Positions 43,799-53,327 are shown, numbered from the stretch's first letter. The stretch: DNA of 64,000 nucleotides from Sphingomonas pituitosa NBRC 102491 (GCF_001598435.1 NZ_BCYY01000001.1:434001-498000), one strand, 5' to 3'. Numbers and translations: made by a program. The notes: a model not told the origin generated them from the sequence alone.

Positions 43799-44968
43799 TC
43801 AATGGGTCAGCATCGCCCGCACCGTGGGACGCACGAAGGGCAGCCCGGCCCCCAGCCGCAGCATCGCGTGCCGCATCGCCCGCGCCGGCAGGCGCTCGTC
43901 GGTGAACAGCCGCACCAGCAGGTTCGTCCCCGTATAGAGCGGCTTGCACGCAGCGCGGTGGCCGTTCTCGAACCGGCGCAGCGCCGCGGGCAGCTCGGGA
44001 TCCATGCTCCGCCGCACCGCATCGCACACCTCGGCCGCGAGCAACGCCTGGCCACTCAGCCCCAGGTTGAAGCCATGCGCGGTCACCGGGTGCATGCCCA
44101 CGGCCGCATCGCCGATCAGCGCCGCGCGGCCGCTGACGAACTGGTGCGCCCAGGTGGTGACGAGCGGATAGACGTTGCGATCGCTCACCACCTCCATCCG
44201 TCCAAGCCGTTGACGGAACCGGCGGGTGAGGTCGCGGCCGAGCGCGGCGTCATCGAACGCCGCCACGCGCCGCGCCGCGTCTTCGGGGAGCGTCAGCACC
44301 GCACCGGCAAGGTTGCCGTTCAGCGGCAGCAGGGCAAGCGTCTGGCGGTGATCGAACCATTCGAGCGCGGTCGCGCCGTGCGGCAGTTCGTGCCGGACGC
44401 GCACGACCATCATAGACCGACCCAGCGGATTGATGTCCGCACCGATCCCCAGCGCCTCGCGCGTCGTGGAGAGGCGCGAATCGGCGACTACCAGCAGGCG
44501 GGCGCGCACCACCTCCCCCGAGGAAAGCAGCACTTCGGCGCGCGACCCCGTCGCGCCGGAGCGGGCATGCACCACCTCCGCGCCGGTGATCAGCCGCAAG
44601 CCGGGCTGGTTCCGCGCGGCATCGTACAGCGCCGCACGGATGCGGTGGTTCGGCACGAGATAGCCAAGCTGTGCCTCTCCCTCGCCCGCCGTGAAGTTTA
44701 GCGAGAAGGGAGAGTCGCCGTTCACCACCTTCGCCGCGTGCATCGGCGCAATTTCGTCCGCCGGCAGCCGGTCCCAGGCGCCGAGCTGCTCGAGGATGCG
44801 CTTCGAGCCGTGGGTGAGCGCTATTTCCCGCCCGTCGAACCGGGGCGTCGCCAGCGCTTCCAGCGGCGCGCGTTCGAGCAGCACGATGCCCAGCCCGCTG
44901 TCTTCCAGCGACCGCGCGAAGGCGAGACCCGCCGGCCCTCCCCCGACGATGACGACGTCGCAGTCCAT
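43799..44968 (-). CDS. UbiH/UbiF/COQ6 family FAD-dependent hydroxylase
   Basis: A 389-residue flavin monooxygenase. FAD-binding motifs are DVVIVGGGPAGLAFARSLE (residues 4-22), the DG region LLVVADSRLS, and the second FAD site ALIGDAAVGMHPVTAHGFNL, which is the ubiH/COQ6 signature (GDAAH..P). These enzymes hydroxylate the ring in ubiquinone synthesis; which carbon is not clear. The GDAAV variant replaces the common His. Divergent from rarA with repeat elements between. Confidence 0.9.
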   Translation of the reverse strand: MDCDVVIVGGGPAGLAFARSLEDSGLGIVLLERAPLEALATPRFDGREIALTHGSKRILEQLGAWDRLPADEIAPMHAAKVVNGDSPFSLNFTAGEGEAQLGYLVPNHRIRAALYDAARNQPGLRLITGAEVVHARSGATGSRAEVLLSSGEVVRARLLVVADSRLSTTREALGIGADINPLGRSMMVVRVRHELPHGATALEWFDHRQTLALLPLNGNLAGAVLTLPEDAARRVAAFDDAALGRDLTRRFRQRLGRMEVVSDRNVYPLVTTWAHQFVSGRAALIGDAAVGMHPVTAHGFNLGLSGQALLAAEVCDAVRRSMDPELPAALRRFENGHRAACKPLYTGTNLLVRLFTDERLPARAMRHAMLRLGAGLPFVRPTVRAMLTH

Positions 44969-45037
44969 GTCCGATCCTCCGCTACTCGCCCCTCCTCGCC
45001 TTGACGCGGTTGAGGGGCCGCTTCACCCCACCCGCCG

Positions 45038-45129
45038 TCATCCCGGCGAAAGCCGGGATCCAGACGCTTCACCGCGTCGGCTCCTGCTGCACCGGAGGGG
45101 CAAATGGATCCCGGCTTTCGCCGGGATGA
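45038..45129. repeat. inverted pair of REP-like palindromes
   Basis: A 25-base unit (45038-45062) and its exact reverse complement (45105-45129) stand 42 bases apart. Each unit itself contains cccggc-gaaa-gccggg, a small hairpin. This form (catcccggcgaaagccggga) is a widespread intergenic repeat in alphaproteobacteria. It lies between the divergent hydroxylase and rarA genes. Confidence 0.85.
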
Positions 45130-45220
45130 CCAGCGGTTTGGCGGGGCAGACGCCGCCGAGCCTTGCGTCCGATCAACCGCCGGGATGCAAATTGCGTCGC
45201 GTCCGCCTATCTTGCAGCCG

Positions 45221-46540
45221 ATGGCCGACCTTTTTGCCGCGCACGAGCCGCCCGCTTCCGATTCCACGCCCGCCGGCGGACCGCTGGCCGATCGGCTGCG
45301 CCCGCAGCAGCTCGACGAGGTCGTCGGGCAGGAGCATCTGACCGGCCCGCAGGGCGCGATCGGCCGGATGGTGGCGGCGGGGAAACTCAGCTCGATCATC
45401 TTCTGGGGGCCGCCGGGCACCGGCAAGACCACCATCTCCCGGCTGCTCGCCGATGCGGTGGGGCTGCGCTTCGTCGCGATCTCCGCCGTGTTTTCGGGCG
45501 TCGCCGACCTCAAGAAGGTATTCGCCGAGGCGCGCGATCATGCCCGGATCGGCAAGCGCACGCTGCTGTTCGTGGACGAGATCCACCGCTTCAACCGCGC
45601 CCAGCAGGACGGCTTCCTGCCTTATGTCGAGGACGGCACGGTTACGCTGGTGGGTGCGACCACCGAGAACCCGTCGTTCGAGCTGAACGCTGCGTTGCTC
45701 AGCCGCGCGCAGGTGCTGATCCTCCACCGGCTGGGGCACGAGGCGCTGACCCAGCTGCTCGACCGCGCCGAGGCGCTGGAAGAACGCCCCCTCCCCCTCA
45801 CCCCCGAAGCCCGCGACGCGCTGGTCGCGAGCGCCGACGGCGACGGCCGCTTCCTGCTCAACCAGGCCGAGACGCTGTTCTCCGTCCAGTTCGAGGAACC
45901 GCTCGATCCCGCCGGGCTCTCCGCCTTTCTCCAGCGCCGGGTCGCGGTGTACGACAAGGATCGCGAAGGGCATTACAACCTGATCTCGGCGCTGCATAAG
46001 TCGGTGCGCGGCTCTGATCCGCAGGCCGCCCTCTATTATCTCGCGCGGATGCTCACCGCCGGCGAGGAGCCGCTGTACCTGCTGCGCCGCCTCGTGCGCA
46101 TGGCGGTGGAGGATATCGGCATGGCCGATCCCAATGCCCTGGTGCAGTGCATGGCCGCCAAGGACACCTATGATTTCCTGGGCTCCCCGGAAGGCGAGCT
46201 GGCGATCGTGCAGGCATGTCTCTACCTGGCGACAGCACCCAAGTCGAACGCGGCCTACAAGGCGCAGAAGGCGGCGTGGAAAGTGGCGAAGGAAACCGGC
46301 TCGCTGATGCCGCCGCAGAACATCCTGAACGCACCGACCAAGCTGATGAAGCAGATCGGCTATGGCAGCGGCTATACCTATGACCATGACGCCGAGGGCG
46401 GCTTCTCGGGCGACGATTACTGGCCGGCCGAGATGGAGCCGCAGACCTTCTACACGCCTACCGATCGCGGGCACGAGAAGCGCGTGTCCGAACGGCTCGC
46501 CTGGTGGGCCGCGATGCGGGAGCAACGGCGCGATGGATGA
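45221..46540 (+). CDS. rarA: replication-associated recombination protein A
   Basis: A 439-residue AAA+ ATPase of the RarA/MgsA/WRNIP1 family that works at stalled replication forks. Walker A is GPPGTGKTT, Walker B FVDEIHRFN, and sensor 1 ATTENPS. The C-terminal MgsA domain has EDIGMADPNALVQ and PPQNILNAPT. ATG 45221 is used; the frame extends upstream through the REP-like repeat. Its end overlaps the next gene by eight bases. Confidence 0.95.
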   Translation: MADLFAAHEPPASDSTPAGGPLADRLRPQQLDEVVGQEHLTGPQGAIGRMVAAGKLSSIIFWGPPGTGKTTISRLLADAVGLRFVAISAVFSGVADLKKVFAEARDHARIGKRTLLFVDEIHRFNRAQQDGFLPYVEDGTVTLVGATTENPSFELNAALLSRAQVLILHRLGHEALTQLLDRAEALEERPLPLTPEARDALVASADGDGRFLLNQAETLFSVQFEEPLDPAGLSAFLQRRVAVYDKDREGHYNLISALHKSVRGSDPQAALYYLARMLTAGEEPLYLLRRLVRMAVEDIGMADPNALVQCMAAKDTYDFLGSPEGELAIVQACLYLATAPKSNAAYKAQKAAWKVAKETGSLMPPQNILNAPTKLMKQIGYGSGYTYDHDAEGGFSGDDYWPAEMEPQTFYTPTDRGHEKRVSERLAWWAAMREQRRDG

Positions 46541-46880
46541 CTGGGAGGACGCCTGCGCCTTCGCGCTCGGCCTGCCGGGCGTGGAGATGGCGTCCTGGTG
46601 GGGCAATCCCTGCCCGAAGATCAATGGAAAGGGGCTGATCGCGCCGAGCCGGGAACCCGGCAGCTTCGGGCTGATGATCCGGCAGGACGAAAAGTCGCTG
46701 CTGCTGGAGACCGATCCCGAGACCTTCTGGCAGACCGACCATGACCGCAACTATCCGATGCTGCTGGTCCGCTACGGCACCCCGGCGCGCGAGCGGATCG
46801 CGCTGTACATCCAGCGCGCCTGGTGGGAGCGCGCGAAGAAGCCGCAACGCCTCGCCGCCGGGATGGGGACGCGGCCCTGA
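46533..46880 (+). CDS. MmcQ/YjbR family protein
   Basis: A 115-residue protein of the MmcQ/YjbR family (DUF1801-like, CyaY fold): DACAFALGLPGVEMASWWG, SFGLMIRQDEKSLLLETDPE, and the closing WWERAKKP. These are small DNA-binding-like proteins of unknown role. It starts inside the end of rarA, so it is part of that transcript. Confidence 0.82.
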   Translation: MDDWEDACAFALGLPGVEMASWWGNPCPKINGKGLIAPSREPGSFGLMIRQDEKSLLLETDPETFWQTDHDRNYPMLLVRYGTPARERIALYIQRAWWERAKKPQRLAAGMGTRP

Positions 46881-47737
46881 GCTTTACCGATTTCATCGCG
46901 ATCGACTGGTCCGGCCAGGCCGTCGAGCGGCCCAAGGGCCTCGCGGTAGCGCATGCCCGATTCGGCGATGTCGCCCCGGTGCTGATCGATCGGCCATGGT
47001 CGCGGGCGGACATTCTAGCCTTTCTGGACGCGCTGGCCCGGGCGGGGACGCGGGCGCTGATCGGGCTCGACCTTTCCCCGGCCTTTCCCTTTGCCGATGC
47101 CGGCGCCTATTTCCCTGGATGGGAGGCGAGCCCGGCCGACGGGCCAGCGCTATGGGCGCTCGTCGATCACCTCTCCGCGGCCGATCCGCACCTGGCCGCG
47201 ACCAGCTTCGTCCAGCACCCCCAGGCGCGCCGGCATTTCCGCCAGATGGGCGATTGCGGCGATCTTTTCCCCGGCGGGCGCGGCCGTTTTCGGGTCTGTG
47301 AGGTGGGGCAGGAGACAATGGCGCTTTCGCCCTACAGCTGCTTCAACCTGGTGGGGGCCAGCCAGGTGGGCAAATCGAGCCTGACCGGCATGCGCGTGCT
47401 GCACCGGCTGCGCGGGCGGATCGGCCTGTGGCCCTTCGATCCACTGCCGGAGAGCGGGCCGGTGCTGGTGGAGATCTACACGTCGCTCGCCGCGCGGCTG
47501 GCAGGGATGCGCAAGGGTATTTCCAAGATCCGCGACGCCGCGACGCTGGATGCCATGCTCGCCGCCTTCGGCTCGGCGCCCCACGCCCCCCTGCCGCGCT
47601 ATGACGATCATGCCACCGATGCGATCCTCAGCGCGGCCTGGCTGCGGGTGGCGGCGCGGCAACCCGGCCTGTGGGAGCCCGCCGCCCTCACCCCCGAACT
47701 GGCGCACACGGAGGGCTGGACGTTCGGCGTGCTCTGA
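46823..47737 (+). CDS. DUF429-like protein (predicted RNase H fold)
   Basis: About 285-304 residues. The first strand FIAIDWSGQ and the late YDDHATDAILSAAWL match the Asp positions of DUF429, an RNase-H-like nuclease fold of unknown function. The start is a problem. GTG 46823 gives 304 residues and overlaps the MmcQ gene by 58 bases. A CTG at 46877, overlapping the MmcQ TGA (CTGA), would start right at LSFTDFIAIDW. No ATG/GTG/TTG lies between. Confidence 0.7.
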   Translation: MGAREEAATPRRRDGDAALSFTDFIAIDWSGQAVERPKGLAVAHARFGDVAPVLIDRPWSRADILAFLDALARAGTRALIGLDLSPAFPFADAGAYFPGWEASPADGPALWALVDHLSAADPHLAATSFVQHPQARRHFRQMGDCGDLFPGGRGRFRVCEVGQETMALSPYSCFNLVGASQVGKSSLTGMRVLHRLRGRIGLWPFDPLPESGPVLVEIYTSLAARLAGMRKGISKIRDAATLDAMLAAFGSAPHAPLPRYDDHATDAILSAAWLRVAARQPGLWEPAALTPELAHTEGWTFGVL

Positions 47738-47782
47738 GGAATAGGACTTTTCTAGAACCTTCCGTACGAGGCCGAATACCGC

Positions 47783-48523
47783 ATGCGTCGATTGCTCGAA
47801 GTCTGTGTGGAAGACGTTGCCGGAATCGAGGCGGCGGTCGCCGGTGGCGCGCACCGCATCGAGCTGTGCGCGGCCTTGGCGGTGGGCGGACTCACGCCGC
47901 CTGCGTCGCTTATCGCCGTCGCGTCGCAGGCGCCGATCCCGGTCCATCTGCTCGCCCGGCCGCGCGACGGAAACTTCACCTATACCGCCGCCGAAGCGGC
48001 GCTGGTCGCCGCCGACATCCACGCGGCCGCGGAGGCCGGGCTCGCCGGCGTCGTGATCGGTGCCAGCCGCGCCGATTACCGGCTGGATGCCACGATGCTC
48101 TCCGACTGGGTAGCGGTAGCCCGCGGAACCGGGCGTCCGCTGTCGCTGACCCTGCACCGGGCGTTCGACCTGTGCCCCGATCCCCTGGCGGAACTAGAAA
48201 TTGCGATCGGCCTCGGCTTCGACCGAATCCTCACCTCCGGCAGCGCGCCGAAGGCGATCGACGGACGCGAGACGCTCGCGGCGCTTGTTCGGGCAGCCGG
48301 CAATCGCCTGACCATCCTCGCCGGCAGCGGGATCGACGCGACGACGCTGCCGCCGATCCTGGAGACCGGCGTGCGCGAGGTCCATGCGTCCTGTCGCAGC
48401 GCGCAGGAGAGCGCCGGTGCGCGCGAAACCGCCTTCAGCTTCCAGGCCGGCCCGCGCCTCGCCACCGATGCGGCGAAGGTTTCCGCGCTGTGTAAATTGC
48501 TCGAAACGCAACCTAGCGCTTGA
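47783..48523 (+). CDS. cutC: CutC family protein
   Basis: A 246-residue TIM-barrel protein of the CutC family. Typical segments are LEVCVEDVAGIEAAVAGGAH, RIELCAALAVGGLTPP, and ILTSGSAPKA. CutC was named for copper tolerance in E. coli, but that role is disputed and the real reaction is unknown. Here it lies directly before the nag operon, 60 bases upstream of the NagB-II gene, which supports a link to amino-sugar metabolism. Confidence 0.9.
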   Translation: MRRLLEVCVEDVAGIEAAVAGGAHRIELCAALAVGGLTPPASLIAVASQAPIPVHLLARPRDGNFTYTAAEAALVAADIHAAAEAGLAGVVIGASRADYRLDATMLSDWVAVARGTGRPLSLTLHRAFDLCPDPLAELEIAIGLGFDRILTSGSAPKAIDGRETLAALVRAAGNRLTILAGSGIDATTLPPILETGVREVHASCRSAQESAGARETAFSFQAGPRLATDAAKVSALCKLLETQPSA

Positions 48524-48535
48524 ACAATACCAATA

Positions 48536-48543
48536 TGTAACTT
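48536..48543 (+). promoter_or_regulatory. half operator before the nag operon
   Basis: aaTACCAA repeats the right half of the TTGGTA-N6-TACCAA palindrome found beside the GntR gene. The left half is degraded (TTGaac). It stands 40 bases before the first nag gene. Confidence 0.35.
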
Positions 48544-48583
48544 ATCCCTGACTCGGTCATAGCCAGTGGAGGCAGTGGGGGAC

Positions 48584-49633
48584 ATGATCGCTGAAATCGA
48601 AAAGCCCGCGGGCGGTGCGACGCTGATGGCGTCGGAGGCTGCCGAAGCCGGTGCAGCGGTCCGCCGCCTGCTCGACGCCAACGGCCCAGCGATCGCCGCG
48701 CTCGCGCGCGAGCTGCGCGCCAACCCGCCGGCGCTGGTCGTCACCTGCGCCCGGGGTTCGTCGGATCATTCGGCGACCTATGGCAAATATCTGATCGAGA
48801 CGATGATCGGGGTGCCCGTGGCATCCGCGGCGCCGTCGGTGGCGTCCGTCTTCGCGGCGCCCGTCTCCACCGCCCGCGCGCTGTGCATCGCGGTTTCGCA
48901 GAGCGGCCGCAGCCCGGACCTGCTGGCCACGGTGAAGGCCTATCAGCAGGCCGGTGCCCGCGTGGTGGCGTTCGTCAATGACGAGGAGTCGCCGCTCGCC
49001 GAGATGGCAGACACCACCATTGGCCTGAAGGCCGGGCCCGAGCGCTCGGTCGCGGCGACCAAATCGTACATCACGGCCCTTGCCGCCTTCGCCGCGCTGG
49101 TCGCCGAATGGGCGCAGGACGAAGCCTTGGGCGCGGCCCTGACAGCGCTGCCCGAACAGCTGGAACAGGCGCGCGACTTCGACTGGAGCCCGGTCGTGGA
49201 CACGCTGCGCGACGCAACCAACCTGTTCGTGATCGGCCGGGGCTACAGCTTCGCCGTCGCGCAGGAAGCGGCGCTGAAGTTCAAGGAAACCTGCAGCCTG
49301 CACGCCGAGGCATTCAGCGCCGCGGAGGTCCGCCACGGCCCGATGGCGATCGTCGGCGACGGCTTCCCCGTACTGGCCTTCGGCACGTCCGACGCGGCCG
49401 GCGACAGCGTCCGCGAAGCGTCGGCCGAGTTCGCCGAGCGCGGCGCCCGCGTTTGCCTCGCCGACGCCAAGGCGGGCGATGCCTCGCCGCTGCCGGTGAT
49501 CGTCGGCCACCCCGCACTGGAACCGATCCTGATGGTCCAGAGCTTCTACCCGATGGTCAACGCGCTGTCGCTCGCGCGCGGCAACAATCCCGACGCACCG
49601 CTGTATCTCCGCAAGGTGACCGAGACTCGATGA
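48584..49633 (+). CDS. SIS-domain glucosamine-6-phosphate deaminase (NagB-II type)
   Basis: A 349-residue protein with two SIS sugar-isomerase domains (about residues 35-175 and 195-335), like the C-terminal half of GlmS but without its glutaminase. Motifs include CARGSSDHSA, SQSGRSPDL and ALKFKETCSLHAEAFSAAEV. In Shewanella this type replaces NagB, converting glucosamine-6-phosphate to fructose-6-phosphate and ammonia. No classic nagB is in the window. ATG 48584 follows ggaggcagtgggggac. Its TGA overlaps the nagA ATG. Confidence 0.9.
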   Translation: MIAEIEKPAGGATLMASEAAEAGAAVRRLLDANGPAIAALARELRANPPALVVTCARGSSDHSATYGKYLIETMIGVPVASAAPSVASVFAAPVSTARALCIAVSQSGRSPDLLATVKAYQQAGARVVAFVNDEESPLAEMADTTIGLKAGPERSVAATKSYITALAAFAALVAEWAQDEALGAALTALPEQLEQARDFDWSPVVDTLRDATNLFVIGRGYSFAVAQEAALKFKETCSLHAEAFSAAEVRHGPMAIVGDGFPVLAFGTSDAAGDSVREASAEFAERGARVCLADAKAGDASPLPVIVGHPALEPILMVQSFYPMVNALSLARGNNPDAPLYLRKVTETR

Positions 49634-50763
49634 GCAGTTTCCGCTTCGTCAACGGCCATATCGTCACCGCTGCCGGCACGCTGCCGGAGGCGGTTATCGA
49701 AGTCGATCAGGGCCGCATCGTCTCGATTTCTCCGGACGGCGCCGGCACCGACACGATCGACCTCGACGGCGGCTGGATCGTCCCCGGCTTCATCGACGTC
49801 CAGGTCAATGGCGGCGGCGGCGTGCTGTTCAACGACGCCCCTACGGTGGAAGGCATTGCCGCGATCGGCGCGGCGCATGCCAAGTTCGGCACCACCGGCT
49901 TCCTGCCGACGCTGATCAGCGACGTGCCCGAAGTGATCGGCAAGGCGCTCGACGCCGCCGATGCCGCGATCGAAGCCGGCGTGCCGGGCGTTGTCGGCGT
50001 GCATATCGAGGGCCCGATCCTCAACAAGGCGCGCAAGGGCATCCACGATGCCGACAAATTCCGCGGCCTGGATAGCGCGATGGTCGAGCTGCTCAGCCGC
50101 CCGCGCCGCGGCAAGGTGCTGGTGACGCTGGCGCCCGAGATGGTCGACCTTGCCAATGTCCGCCGCCTGGCGGAGGCGGGCGTGCTGCTCGCGATCGGCC
50201 ATAGCGACGCCCCCTATGAAACTGCCGTGGCAGCGTTCGATGCGGGCATGACCGGCGTGACCCATCTCTACAACGCGATGTCGCCGCTGCTCCACCGCGC
50301 GCCCGGCGTCGTCGGCGCGGCGCTGGAGAACCAGACCGCCTATTGCGGCATCATCCCGGACGGCTTCCACGTCCATGACGCGGCGCTGCGCATAGCCCTC
50401 GCCGCCCGCCCGCACGATCGCTTCCTGCTGGTCACCGACGCGATGCCCAATGTAGGCTCGGACATGACGTCGTTCGACCTGCACGGCCAGCATATCCGCG
50501 TCGAGGGCGGCCGTCTGCTCGGCGTCGACGGCACGCTGGCCGGTTCGGCGCTCGATATGACGGGTGCGTTCCGCCACATGGTCACCCGCGTCGGCACCTC
50601 GCCCGAGGACGCCGCGATGATGGCCGCCGCCAGCCCCGCCGCCTTCCTCGGTCTGTCGCACGAACGCGGCACGCTTGCCCCCGGCCAGCGTGCTGACTGG
50701 GTGCAGATGACCCGCGACTTCCAGCCCGCCGGGTGCTGGATCGGCGCAACCCGCTTCCCCTGA
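49630..50763 (+). CDS. nagA: N-acetylglucosamine-6-phosphate deacetylase
   Basis: A 377-residue amidohydrolase that removes acetate from GlcNAc-6-phosphate. The metal site includes the Glu in VHIEGPILN and the His in IGHSDAPYE and GVTHLYNAM; the catalytic Asp is in LVTDAMPNVG. The barrel is preceded by the small beta domain (FRFVNGHIVTAAG). It overlaps the deaminase gene by four bases (ATGA) and is followed at once by the PTS fusion gene. Confidence 0.95.
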   Translation: MSSFRFVNGHIVTAAGTLPEAVIEVDQGRIVSISPDGAGTDTIDLDGGWIVPGFIDVQVNGGGGVLFNDAPTVEGIAAIGAAHAKFGTTGFLPTLISDVPEVIGKALDAADAAIEAGVPGVVGVHIEGPILNKARKGIHDADKFRGLDSAMVELLSRPRRGKVLVTLAPEMVDLANVRRLAEAGVLLAIGHSDAPYETAVAAFDAGMTGVTHLYNAMSPLLHRAPGVVGAALENQTAYCGIIPDGFHVHDAALRIALAARPHDRFLLVTDAMPNVGSDMTSFDLHGQHIRVEGGRLLGVDGTLAGSALDMTGAFRHMVTRVGTSPEDAAMMAAASPAAFLGLSHERGTLAPGQRADWVQMTRDFQPAGCWIGATRFP

Positions 50764-53327
50764 GCCCTCGGAGACCCGCCCTGAGCACGATCGCGCCGCC
50801 CTCTTCCCATGACGACGCCACGGCCGGGGCCATCGCCATCGGCGCGCCGATGGCCGGCTGGCTGATGCCGCTGGAAGAGGTTCCCGACCCTGTCTTCGCC
50901 CAGCGCATGCTGGGTGACGGCGTGGCGATCGACCCCACCGAGGGCTGCCTCTACGCGCCCTGCGACGGCGAAGTGACGGTGCTGCAGCCCACGGGCCACG
51001 CGATCACCCTGCGCGCCGGCGACGGCGTGGAACTTCTGATGCATATCGGCATCGATACGGTGCAGCTGGCCGGCGCAGGCTTCGATCCGCAGGTGAAGGT
51101 GGGCGATCAGGTGCGCGCGGGCGACGTGCTGATCCGCTTCGATCTCGACGCGGTGGTATGCGGCGCACCTTCGATCGTGACGCCGGTGCTGCTGATCAGC
51201 CAGGACGGCCTGAACCTCACGGCCAAGCGCGGCAGCGGCCTGGTCGCGCCCGGTGAGCCGATCTTCACGATCCAGCGCAGCGTCGTGGCGACCGAGGCGG
51301 CCACCGACATCGTGGGTGAAATCGCGACGCGCACCGTGATCGTCCCGCTCGCGCACGGCATCCATGCCCGCCCCGCCGCCAAGCTGCGCGAAGTGCTGGT
51401 GCCCTTCGCCGCCAAGGTGACGATCAGCAAGGGCGATCAGCGCGCCGACGCGCGCAGCCCGGTGCGGCTGATGACGCTGGGCATCAAACTGGGCGACACG
51501 ATCCGCATCACCGCCGAGGGCGGCCGCGCCGACGAGGCGGCGGCGACGCTCGCCGCGCTGATCGAGAGCGGCATGGGCGAGAAGGCCGACCCGGCTGCCG
51601 TGCCGGCGCCCGCCGCCGCGATTCCGGTCGCCGCGCCGGTTTCCGACGAGCCGGGCCTGCTGGCGGGCGTCCCCGCCGCGCCCGGCCTGGCGATCGGCAC
51701 CGCCCGCTTCTTCCGGCTGCCGGAACTCACCATCGATCCGATCGGCAAGGGCACAAGCCTCGAGCGCGCCCGGCTGGAGGACGGCCTTGCCCGCGTCGTC
51801 CGCGCGATCGAAGCCGATCTGAGCCATGCCGCCGGGCCGATGCGCTCGATCCTCGCCGCGCACCGCGCGATGCTCGACGATCCGGAGCTGCTGGAAGCCG
51901 CACGCCAGGCGATCGTCGATGGCGCCAGCGCCGGCCAGGCGTGGCGCAAGGCGCTTCGTCCGCAGGCCGAGCTGTTCCGCCAGAGCGGCGACGCGCACCT
52001 CGCCGAGCGCGCCGACGACATGGTCGATCTGGAGCGCCGCGTCGTCTCCGCCATCGAAGGCGTGCAGGACGCGCCGCTCGTCTTCCCCGACGGTACGATT
52101 CTCCTCGCCGACGATCTGCTGCCGTCGCAGGTCACCGCACTCGATCCGGCACAGGTACGCGGATTCTGCACCGTGCGCGGCGGTCCGACCTCGCACGTCG
52201 CGATCCTCGCCGCGAGCCTGGGCATCCCCGCGCTCGTCGCGATGGGGTCGCCGCTGCGCGCCATCGAGGAAGGCGAGACGCTGATCCTCGACGCTGGTGC
52301 CGGCACGCTGCGCGTCGCGCCCGGCGAGGCCCAGCGCGCCGAGGCGCAGGCCCGCGTCGACGCCCGTGCCGCCGCGCTCGCGGCCGCCCGCGCGGCCGCA
52401 GGCGCCGAGGCCAAGCTCGCCGACGGTACCCGCATCGAAGTGTTCGCCAATCTCGGCTCGGTCGGCGATGCCGAGCGCGCCGTGGCCGCGGGTGCCGAGG
52501 GCAGCGGGCTGCTGCGCACCGAATTCCTGTTCCTCGATCGCGAGACCCCGCCCAGCGTCGCCGAGCAGACCGCCGAGTATCAGGCGATCGCCGACGCGCT
52601 GCAGGGCCGCCCGCTGATCATCCGCCTGCTCGACATCGGCGGGGACAAGCCCGCGCCCTATCTGCCGATCGCGGCGGAGGAAAACCCGGCGCTGGGTCTG
52701 CGCGGCATCCGGGTCGGCCTCGCCCATCCCCAGGTGCTGGAGGACCAGCTCCGCGCGATCCTCGGCGTGCGCCCGATCGGCGTCGCCAAGATCATGCTGC
52801 CGATGATCGCCAGCGTCGGCGAGCTGCGTGCCGTCCGCGCGGTGCTCGACCGATTGCGCGGCGAGCTCGGCATCGAGGAGAAGGTGGAGCTCGGCATCAT
52901 GGTCGAGACGCCGGCCGCCGCCGCGACCGCGGATCTGCTGGCGGCCGAGGCCGACTTCCTGTCGATCGGTACCAACGATCTGACGCAATACACGCTGGCG
53001 ATGGACCGCGGGAACCCGGCAGTTGCCAGCGGCATCGACGGGCTGCACCCGGCGGTGCTGCGCCTGATCGCCGACACCTGCCGCGGCGCCGCCGCCAAGG
53101 GCCGCTGGGTCGGCGTGTGCGGCGGCCTCGCTTCCGATCCGCTGGCGGTGCCGATCCTGATCGGCCTTGGCGTTACCGAGCTTTCCGCCACTGTCTCGGT
53201 GGTGCCGGAGGTGAAGGCGCTGCTTTCCACCCTCACGCTGGAGCGCGCCCGCGCCCATGCCACCGCTGCGCTGGCCTGCGCCACCGCTGCCGACGTCCGC
53301 CGCCTTGCTCGGGAATTCACCGCATGA
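50733..53327 (+). CDS. PTS EIIA-HPr-enzyme I fusion protein
   Basis: An 864-residue protein that carries three general PTS steps. EIIA-Glc-type domain: about residues 25-170, active H104 (LLMHIGIDTVQL). HPr: about 195-280, active H211 (HGIHARPAAK). Enzyme I: from about 310, active H488 (GGPTSHVAIL), ending with the PEP domain (GVCGGLASDP). It feeds phosphate to NagE. The start is unclear: GTG 50733 overlaps nagA by 31 bases; a CTG at 50782 after cggaga would begin LSTIAPPSS. Its TGA overlaps the nagE ATG. Confidence 0.92.
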   Translation: MLDRRNPLPLSPRRPALSTIAPPSSHDDATAGAIAIGAPMAGWLMPLEEVPDPVFAQRMLGDGVAIDPTEGCLYAPCDGEVTVLQPTGHAITLRAGDGVELLMHIGIDTVQLAGAGFDPQVKVGDQVRAGDVLIRFDLDAVVCGAPSIVTPVLLISQDGLNLTAKRGSGLVAPGEPIFTIQRSVVATEAATDIVGEIATRTVIVPLAHGIHARPAAKLREVLVPFAAKVTISKGDQRADARSPVRLMTLGIKLGDTIRITAEGGRADEAAATLAALIESGMGEKADPAAVPAPAAAIPVAAPVSDEPGLLAGVPAAPGLAIGTARFFRLPELTIDPIGKGTSLERARLEDGLARVVRAIEADLSHAAGPMRSILAAHRAMLDDPELLEAARQAIVDGASAGQAWRKALRPQAELFRQSGDAHLAERADDMVDLERRVVSAIEGVQDAPLVFPDGTILLADDLLPSQVTALDPAQVRGFCTVRGGPTSHVAILAASLGIPALVAMGSPLRAIEEGETLILDAGAGTLRVAPGEAQRAEAQARVDARAAALAAARAAAGAEAKLADGTRIEVFANLGSVGDAERAVAAGAEGSGLLRTEFLFLDRETPPSVAEQTAEYQAIADALQGRPLIIRLLDIGGDKPAPYLPIAAEENPALGLRGIRVGLAHPQVLEDQLRAILGVRPIGVAKIMLPMIASVGELRAVRAVLDRLRGELGIEEKVELGIMVETPAAAATADLLAAEADFLSIGTNDLTQYTLAMDRGNPAVASGIDGLHPAVLRLIADTCRGAAAKGRWVGVCGGLASDPLAVPILIGLGVTELSATVSVVPEVKALLSTLTLERARAHATAALACATAADVRRLAREFTA

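Noticed and set aside
50340-53258. A 972-codon open frame on the minus strand
   Set aside because: It is antisense to nagA and the PTS fusion, whose domains and active sites are certain. Its translation is rich in Arg, His and Gln without motifs, as expected of GC-rich shadow frames.
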